Assembly (NCBI GenBank): GCA_043228905.1
Contig: JBHGNT010000010.1
Span: 9,486,001 to 9,550,000, forward strand
Origin: Azolla caroliniana
Lineage: Eukaryota; Polypodiophyta
Reading direction: 5' to 3'
Length of the DNA stretch: 64,000 nucleotides
Shown: positions 56,931 to 64,000 of the stretch, one piece after another
How the letters are laid out: each line of letters begins with the position of its first letter
How positions within the stretch are numbered: position 1 is the first letter of the stretch
The notes under the pieces: model-generated
The model's database searches: none
What the model was told of the DNA's origin: nothing
The model's input: the letters and a program-made list of their open reading frames with translations, nothing else
Translations under genes and position numbers: made by a program

Positions 56931-59102
56931 TCCAAGAAAATGTGTGATTGTACTGGTTTTATCAAAGTAGTCCTGTGCTTCCAATCAAGTACAAGAGAAA
57001 TGGGACGATGGACACAGGGCAACAACCAAGTATTCCATATTATATCTCTACCTGCCTGAATCCAGTCTCTGTGACGAATCATCTTTTATGGCTGCAGGGA
57101 TCGGTGAGCTTGCGAGATTAATTTATCCTGAATAACCAGTATGATCAGTTTGTTGCTTTATGGGGATGTAATATAGTGGAGGGAGACAATTTCAGCTCTA
57201 CGGCTGTGGTATGAAAGCCGGAATTGCTAAACATTGAACATTGACAATAGGATAATACAAAATATTTTGACATTTAATTTCAACTTTTTAACTGAAGATG
57301 AGGGGATGGAGTGTGTATACAAGAGACAAATGCAGGTCAAGTGGCGCGATTTTGTGCACATTTCCAACTGTCTACTCTAGCACTGGCATTTTGGGATTGA
57401 TTAATGGTTATGGTTTTGGCAGCAAGTCGTGGATTGATATTCCAGCTCAAAAATAGCTTCATTGGACTTCTGAATGAAGCGACAAGTGTGTATGATTCTC
57501 TCCATAAATAATGACAATTTATTTTTCCCATTTCTAGTTGGCTTGACAACATCCCTTCAAACTTACAGAATTTAACAACTTTCCTTGTAAGTATTTTTAA
57601 TCTGAAGCAAAGCATTATATTGGAGATGAAATGAACTTGTTATACTGTGGTTATCTTAATTTGGCAACCAGAAGAATTAGAAAATGGGAGAATGAAAAAT
57701 TCCTATCCCCCTGCCACCCAACCCTCCAAATAAAATGTTGCCTTAGAAGTTCGTGGTTTTCAGGTAGGTAGATGCATTGTCTCTAAAAATGGGTTGAAAA
57801 GGTGGCATGATCAATAATGTGAAGGTGTTAATGGTGATATTATTAAGGGAGAAGGTCAAGTGGTGGAACGGATGCAGATATGTTCAGCGGTGGTCTATTT
57901 AAACCTCTCACTGAGATGAGATGAGGAAAGCTGCATTTGAAAAATACTACATAAATGATTTCTTTACTACCATAGCAGGTAAAGCTTGTGTAAGAAACCT
58001 CGAGGTCATAGGGGCGAGTCTTTGGCAAAGCTTGTTAATCAGTTTTTACAATGACTCTAGAAAATTCTCATCTCATTGACCTTTCTACAAACCTCCAAAA
58101 CCCTTTTCTGCCTTTGAACTTATCATCCTAAGGTTTTGTCAAATTTCTTACCTCAGTTTTTCTAGGAAAATCCAACCTCTTGAAGTCCAGTACAAATTGA
58201 AAGCTTCAGCTACTATCACTGTAGTTATGCATCTGAGGTGAGTTGCTAAAGCTCGCGTTCTTGTTCTTGTGGTCTTTGGCCCCGGTTCCATCTTTGAGTG
58301 TTGATCTTGGATGCAATCATGCATCAATATCAAACCTGTTATTCAGCTTTTTTATCGAGTTCTCACTATTAAGTTATTCTTCCTTATTTGGTTCATAATA
58401 TTTCAGCAAGAATAAGCTCATTCTTATGTCCCCCTGACAAAACGGAAAAAGCCCTAGAAGTTACTTCCTTGGACTAATGAAAGATAGAAAAGACTATTGA
58501 ACGGAAGATTAAATTAACGTCTTGAACGATGCCAACTTGTTCTATGAAACCCAGAATTGTTACAACCATATGGTGAAAATTCAAGAATGCCTACTGTGTT
58601 CGTTACTCAAATTGTGTTACATTTTATAACGTAGAAATGGCTAGACTTCTCTCTCATTAGGTAAATAAATGATAGAGCAAGCTTTGGTAAATGATCATTT
58701 TGTTAAAACCACTCTAATAATATAATATGTTAGTTAGAAGTGCACATGCCTTGTGATAAGTTAATATGTTTAAGCATGAAGAGACATGGTGATCTTAGAT
58801 GGCTTGAACTCTAGAACAAAGTTATGTTTATTGCTATTTATGTTATTTGATTGGTGTTAAAATATTTTCATCTTGAATATATTGCGACTAGCCACACTCC
58901 ATTCAAAGTGATATCATCAATCATGATTTCTTATTTTTCGTCATTGCTATTATAAACAGACATCATTTGACCCCATTAGCTCTTTCACAACTACACATTA
59001 TGGAAGGAGTTAATGCTAGGGATGAGTTGGGTTTCTTGGAGGCATATATATGCAACCAAAATGCTTAGGGGGAGCAATCTTGTTGCGTTCAAAAAATCAT
59101 AT
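56931..59102. other. KH gene 3' UTR and non-coding region
   Basis: The first several hundred bases are probably 3' UTR; an AATAAA lies near 57729. Beyond that I see only AT-rich sequence without coding signals, repeats or element ends. Confidence 0.5.
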
Positions 59103-59542
59103 TGTTAGAGCTTAATCCTAATGTAAGCAAAAGATAAGGAAAATAGAGAAGAGAGAGAAAGATGGGTACTGATCCACCCGCCCACGCTTGAGCGAAGGGA
59201 TCGAGATGAATTCAAGCCTCAATCAACGTCCCATACTATCGTCGTGGTATCGAGTCATACTTGGTACTAGCATGTTCGCTACAAGAGTTGATCACCATAA
59301 GATCAGAGTCTTGATGTAGTCGATAATGTATCAAATGAGGGTAGCTAGGCCTCATATTTATAGCTAGACCTAAGGCCCCCAGGCAAGTTCACACTTGGCT
59401 TTAATGGGTTATCTCAATCCCTAGGATTAAAAGTAATCCTCCCTTCTTTACACTCTCGGTTAACCCTCACAAGTTATCCTCGTGGGTAGAATACTACAGT
59501 ACAACTTACCACAAAATATTATATGGTCATGTCCGTAATATA
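59103..59542 (-). repeat. 3' LTR of a minus-strand gypsy remnant
   Basis: About 440 bp. Minus start TATATTACGGACATG (TG decayed to TA) and end GCTCTAACA. A CTATAAATA box lies at about 59353-59366. The purine tract AAGAGGGGAG (plus 59543-59554) is just upstream in minus orientation. Confidence 0.7.
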
Positions 59543-60060
59543 CTCCCCTCTTAAAAACATTGCACTCTTGCAATGAAAAGTTAGGGAAGTAGTTGTACGA
59601 GTATTTACTCGTTCCCATGTAGCATCTCTTATAGATAATTTTAAATTCTAGGATTATTTTAGAACGCAAAAGTTCCGTTTTAACATCGAGAATTCTCTTT
59701 GGTACATGTGGTTTAGAATCTAAATCTTCAGAAGTAACTAGAGTTTCAGTTGTAACTATATTGTTGCCAAAACCAAGTAGTTCTTTTAGATGACTTACAT
59801 GAAAAACCGGATAGATGTTGACACCATTAGGAAGTGTGAGACGATAGGCTGATGAACCAATGCGTTTGAGGACTGTCAAAGGTCCACAAAACCGTGGGGC
59901 TAACTTAGCACACTTACCCGTAGACAATGTTTTAGAATTGTGAGGTACACGTAGAAATACCTCCTGTCCAGGGTTGAATACACAAGGTTTCTTATTATGG
60001 CCGGCATAAAAACACGCTCTGTCTTGAGTAGTTTTTATATTATCTCATACAATATGAAAC
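59543..60060 (-). pseudogene. Gypsy integrase C-terminal end (chromodomain-like tail), remnant
   Basis: The minus strand reads NKKPCVFNPGQEVFLRVPHN, then KLAPRFCGPLTVLKRIGSSA, LPNGVNIYPVFHVSHLKE and VPKRILDVKTELLRSKII. KLAPRF-GP and the PVFHVS-LK block are typical of plant Ty3/gypsy integrase ends; the last part resembles the decayed chromodomain of chromoviruses. A stop interrupts the end. Upstream pol is missing beyond about 60060. Confidence 0.8.
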
Positions 60061-60199
60061 AAATATTGCATATCCCTTAGAAAGTTTTGCGTACTTCCTC
60101 ACACAGTTCCTGCTTGCACAGTTCCAACTCTTGTTTAGATGTTGTCGTGAAGATTTTCGTCCATAGGGGGAAAACCGAGCGGAGTCAGCAAAACCAGGG

Positions 60200-60749
60200 T
60201 GTGCAACGTTGCACACGCACATGATGTATTTGTAAAATATTAATAAGAACAAAATTGTAAGAAATGCACCACAAGATTCCTAAAATGTAAATGTGATGTG
60301 CAAAATTGTAAGAAATGCACCACAAGAATCTAAGCAAATATCCCCCATTGAATGAAGGGGATATTTAGTTTCTCTTTTTTGTAACAGCTTCCTCTCCTTA
60401 TGCTATAAAAGGAGAGGAAGGGGCACCATTGAGGGGTTGCCTATTTTGAGTAAGAAGAGGTATACAACTTAGGTCGAGAGTATCTATTCGGTTTAGGGTT
60501 TCTTCATTTCTTTCTTTACTTATCCTATTAGGGTTTACATTCTACTCATGTCTTAAGTCCGGCCCACGCGGCCGCGGTTGTAATATCATTGAGGCTTTCA
60601 TGCCCATAATATACATAACTTCTTGAATCTTGTCTCTTTCTACTTCCTCTACCGTGTTAATCTCTTCCGCTTTGCTCATACCTGTCTTCCCATCTACTCA
60701 GTCCAAGACCCCCGTGGTTCCGCCTTATTCTACACGCACGCGCGTAGTA
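60200..60749 (+). repeat. 5' LTR of gypsy-related element G3
   Basis: About 550 bp, TGTGCAACGTTGCAC...ACACGCACGCGCGTAGTA. The 3' part matches the G2 LTR (GTCCAAGACCCCCGTGGT, ACACGCACGCG). GCTATAAAAGGAGAGG near 60400-60415 is a TATA box. A 27-bp direct repeat (AAATTGTAAGAAATGCACC) occurs at about 60249 and 60302. The terminal CA has decayed, so the exact end is approximate. Confidence 0.7.
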
Positions 60750-60761
60750 ACGCGATATCTT

Positions 60762-60779
60762 TGGTGAACCCGACGTGAA
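60762..60779 (+). other. Conserved leader/primer-site candidate TGGTGAACCCGACGTGAA
   Basis: It lies 12 bases after the LTR and is also found at the same place in G2 (plus 35957-35974, reverse). Conservation in an otherwise diverged leader suggests the primer binding site. I do not recognise the tRNA. Confidence 0.5.
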
Positions 60780-60801
60780 TAGGCGGCAAGGGAGAAAGAG
60801 G

Positions 60802-62229
60802 ATGGAAGAAGAAGACATCATGGAAGCAATGGCGAGGATGGTGAGGGATTTTGCAAGGCAAAGAGAAAGACGGGACGAGGCGTACGAGTATGATCGACGC
60901 GAGTTTGGTCTATGGGTAGCATCGGTGAAGCCTCCTCAGAGCGTAATGAAAGCATTCCGAGAGTTCGAGCATCGTTTTGCTCAACTCTCGGATCGGGATC
61001 GAAGATCGGTGGGGGCGGACAAGGTCCTACTATTTTTAAAGTCGGTCGATGAAAAAGGGAGAATGGCCATTTTACCCGAACTCGAAGACGATAAAGGGGT
61101 GTACGGCCTCATTGAGGATTGGAACGAGGTAGAGAGGGTATACCGACAACACGAGGAGATGCGATCATCCACAACACGGCCCGCAAGCGGCGGCGAAAGG
61201 AGGATGGTGAGTGACTACGTGTCACCACCGACGGAGGAAAGCTCACCGCGGAATGGTTCGGTGGAGCTAGACATTGAAGCCTTGGTACGGGAAGCGTACG
61301 AGATCGTGAAGGCACAAATCGAAGCCGAAGAAGGGTCTACTATGGAGACGGGCCCGAGAGGATCGGAGGACGCGGAGGAAGACGCCTCCCTACACACGAA
61401 GGACGGGGCCTATGCGGAGGCCGAAAGAACGTACAACGGTGACATGGGAGAGGGTGCGGAGCGAGCCACTCTCTCATCTTGTGGGAAAAGGACGGCCACG
61501 GATAAGGCCGGGAACTATGGAGCAATGAACACCACTTCGAGAGTGGGCGTAAGTTTTGGGATGCAATTGCCTGAAACATTCTACGAGGAGGTAGCAAGCA
61601 TAATTGAGGCTTGCGGAATCAAGGAAGAGATAGCCATAGACCACGACGTCCAAATGAAAGTGGCTACGAACATGACATCGGCGAGTGATGGTGCCGAGAC
61701 TTTTCCCACACCTATTCTAGAGACTTTGGCGGTTGGCCCCGAGAACCCACGTGAGACCGGAGAGACGGAAGGTGGCGGTGGCAAAGCGGGCAACCAAGAC
61801 GAGGACGAGGAGAACGAGGACGAGGAGGTAGCAAGCATAATCGAGGCTTGCGTAACCAAGGAAGAGATAGCCACGAACCACGACGTCCAAATGAAATTGG
61901 CTACGAACATGACATCGGCGAGTGATGGTACCGAGACTTTTCCCACACCTATTCTAGAGACTTCGGTGGTCGGCCCCGAGAGCCCATGTGAGACGGGAGA
62001 GACGGAAGGTGACGGAAGCAAAGTGGGTGACCGAAACGAGAACGAGGAAGATTGTAGCGGATGGAGGAGAGACCCCTTGACACCGAGACCAGAGACTACG
62101 GCAGTTGCGCCCGAGTGCGGACATAAGACCGGAGAGGTGGGCAGTGGCCGTGAGGAGGCGTGGCCCGGAGCGGGCACATATGAAGAGGATGCGAGGCCCG
62201 GAATGGGCATATCCAAAGGTACTAAATAA
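60802..62229 (+). CDS. Gag-like protein of element G3 (475 residues)
   Basis: ATG 60802 is the first ATG after the leader; the open frame begins a little earlier. Residues 1-120 correspond to the G2 gag (FREFEHRFAQLSDRDR, ADKVLLFLKSVD). After that the protein is acidic and low in complexity, with an internal duplication of roughly 80 residues: EVASIIEACGIKEEIA...ETGETEG (about 61588-61820) and EVASIIEACVTKEEIA...ETGETEG (about 61826-62015). There is no zinc knuckle, protease or pol. Stops lie downstream, but similar coding continues in another frame. The frame is open for 475 codons. It may be gag of a non-autonomous element; a host gene is less likely because of the LTR and leader. Confidence 0.65.
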   Translation: MEEEDIMEAMARMVRDFARQRERRDEAYEYDRREFGLWVASVKPPQSVMKAFREFEHRFAQLSDRDRRSVGADKVLLFLKSVDEKGRMAILPELEDDKGVYGLIEDWNEVERVYRQHEEMRSSTTRPASGGERRMVSDYVSPPTEESSPRNGSVELDIEALVREAYEIVKAQIEAEEGSTMETGPRGSEDAEEDASLHTKDGAYAEAERTYNGDMGEGAERATLSSCGKRTATDKAGNYGAMNTTSRVGVSFGMQLPETFYEEVASIIEACGIKEEIAIDHDVQMKVATNMTSASDGAETFPTPILETLAVGPENPRETGETEGGGGKAGNQDEDEENEDEEVASIIEACVTKEEIATNHDVQMKLATNMTSASDGTETFPTPILETSVVGPESPCETGETEGDGSKVGDRNENEEDCSGWRRDPLTPRPETTAVAPECGHKTGEVGSGREEAWPGAGTYEEDARPGMGISKGTK

Positions 62230-62915
62230 GAGGCCGGGAGTGGCAAAGAGGAGAGAGTTGGGAACCGACCCGACCGAAAGACGAACTGGTCGATAATCCG
62301 ACACGACTGGAAGACGACGCGGAAGAAGTTTGGAGCTGGGGCTGATCAACCGGGCCTGACCGGAAAGGCAGCAGACTCGGCCGGAATTGTTCGGCCGAGC
62401 CCGACACGACCGAATACGAATGTGGAAGTAGGCCGACCAAGCCAAAAACCGAACGACCAAGACCAGTCCCAAAAAGGGCTAAGCTGGCCTAATTGGAGAT
62501 CATGGCGAGTGAACCGCAACACTCGGTGGGAGGCGGTGAACACGAAGAGGCCAAGCATGCACGAGGAGTACAACTCGGCGGGAGACCGAGAGCGAGAGGA
62601 ACCCTCCACACCTATCCTTCAGACTTTGGCGGTTGCGGGTCGACGTGAGACCAAAGAGATGGTGGGTGGCAGCGAGGAGTCGGAAGTCGGAGCGAACAAG
62701 GATACTAGAACGGGCATCCGATACGGAATGACGGATGAGCGGGGCCAAGACGATAAACCGGAGCCGGAAGGGGCTATGGCAACGAAGGGAGAAGAGGCTG
62801 ACGCGGAGGTCAGGACTACGGCGGAAGAAGCGTGTAACACGAACCATGCATTATGGCGTAAAACGAAGCATGCACTACGGCTGGCGAAGGGCCAACAAGC
62901 ACCTAGTAGCTAATT
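62230..62915 (+). pseudogene. Frame-shifted continuation of the G3 gag-like region
   Basis: The frame 62422-62913 contains STPILQTLAVAGRRETKEM, a third decayed copy of the TPILETLAVGPE-type repeat seen in 60802-62229. The surrounding sequence has the same CGA/GGA-rich composition. It runs directly into the minisatellite. Confidence 0.5.
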
Positions 62916-64000
62916 AGCTACTGGCAACTAATTAGCTATCCTACTAGCTAATTAGCTATCATAGTAGCTAATTAGCTACTGACATAGTTGTGTAAAGTAG
63001 CTAATAAGCTATCCTAGTAGCTAATTAGCTACTGGCAGCTAATTAGCTGTCCTAGTAGCTAATAAGCTATCCTAGCTATTGCATAGTTGAGAAAGTAGCT
63101 AATTAGCTTTCATTGTAGCTAATTAGCTATCCTAGCTACCACCATAGTTAGTAAAGTAGCTAATTAGCTATCCTAGCTACTACCATAGTTAGTAAAGTAG
63201 CTAATTAGCTATCCTAGCTACTACCATAGTTGAGTAAAGTAGCTAATTAGCTATCCTAGCTACTACCATAGTTGAGTAAAGTAGCTAATTAGCTACCATA
63301 GTAGCTAATTAGCTATCCTAGCTACTACTATAGTTGTGTAAAGTAGCTAATAAGCTATCCTACTAGCTAATTAGCTATCCTAGTAAGTAATTAGCTATGG
63401 TACTAGCTAATTAGCTAGTACTATAGTTGTGTAAAAAAGCTAATTAGGTATCCTACTAGATAATTAGCCACTGGCAACTAATTAGCTATCCTAGTAACTA
63501 ATTAGCTACTGCCATAGTTGTGTAAAGTAGCTAATAAGCTATCCTAGTAGCTAATTAGCTACTAGCAGCTAATTAGCTATCCTAGTAGCTAATTAGCTAT
63601 CCTACTAGCTAATTAGCTAGTACCATAGTTGTGTAAAAAAGCTAATTAGCTATCCTACTAGCTAATTAGCTACTGCCAACTAATTAGCTATCCTAGTAGC
63701 TAATTAGCTATCCTACTAGCTAATTAGCTGCTGGCAACTAATTAGCTATCCTACTAGCGAATTAGCTATCCTAGTAGCTACTGCCATAGTTGTGTAAAGT
63801 AGCTAATAAGCTATCCTAGTAGCTAATTAGCTACTGGCAGCTAATTAGCTATCCTAGTAGCTAATTAGCTACTGGCAGCTAATTAGCTGTCCTAGTAGCT
63901 AATAAGCTATCCTAGCTACTACATAGTTCAGAAAGTAGCTAATTAGCTATCCTAGCTACTACCATAGTTAGTAAAGTAGCTAATTAGCTATCCTAGCTAC
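62905..64000 (+). repeat. Minisatellite based on the palindrome TAGCTAATTAGCTA; runs off the window
   Basis: More than 1 kb of short repeats of about 20 bp (TAGCTAATTAGCTATCCTAG and variants such as TAGCTAATAAGCTA). They are interspersed with CATAGTTG-TGTAAAG blocks that repeat in longer patterns. TAGCTAATTAGCTA equals its own reverse complement. The array starts at the end of the G3 gag-like region with no visible boundary element. Confidence 0.95.

Noticed and set aside
61581-62246. 221-codon minus-strand ORF
   Set aside because: Shadow of the plus-strand gag-like gene; its own repeats mirror the gag duplication.
62905-64000. CRISPR-like array of palindromic repeats
   Set aside because: Units are directly adjacent without unique spacers, and the context is a plant nuclear genome.

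Overview
The window is from a seed-plant nuclear genome, most likely an angiosperm; I cannot name the species. The evidence is plant-type Ty1/copia elements, a Tat-type Ty3/gypsy element carrying a second (archaeal-type) RNase H, a captured piece of a CslC xyloglucan glucan synthase gene, and a spliced plant quaking/SPIN1-type KH gene. About 80% of the window is LTR retrotransposon sequence. There is one recognisable host gene.

1-13.9 kb: a copia (family A, minus) sits in a non-autonomous LTR element (family E, copy E1), which sits in an older plus-strand copia. Next come two Tork/Tnt1-like copia remnants in opposite orientations, with LTRs at 6224-6876 and 13098-13704. The minus one is split by a second E element (E2, 6992-10444) that carries the CslC fragment. 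13.7-24.25 kb: a degenerate plus-strand copia split by a young Tat-type gypsy (15588-23308). That gypsy has matching 746-bp LTRs, a triplicated LTR-end/primer-site/gag segment, and a deletion that removed the canonical RNase H. 24.25-26.8 kb: a degenerate minus-strand Tork-like copia.

27.0-36.5 kb: an old minus-strand gypsy of unusual type (G2), interrupted by an E-like solo LTR (33546-34170) and by an intact, very young Tork/Tnt1-like copia (27355-32611). The latter has 572-bp LTRs with no difference seen, TSD AAAGC, and one open 1357-residue polyprotein. 36.6-41.06 kb: a 5'-truncated plus-strand copia A. 41.19-49.92 kb: a complete copia A (41288-47192, TSD CACTT), disabled only by stop codons, nested in an older copia.

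50-57 kb: the KH-domain RNA-binding protein gene, seven coding exons (51628-56930) with a 3.9-kb second intron. Exon 3 appears to carry one extra G that breaks the frame. 57-59.1 kb: no features recognised. 59.1-60.1 kb: the 3' end of a minus-strand gypsy. 60.2 kb to the end: LTR and gag-like ORF of a relative of G2, followed by a minisatellite built on the perfect palindrome TAGCTAATTAGCTA that runs off the window.

Target-site duplications and reading frames that rejoin across insertions give a clear nesting order. All element and family labels (A, B, C, D, E, G2, G3) are local to this report.
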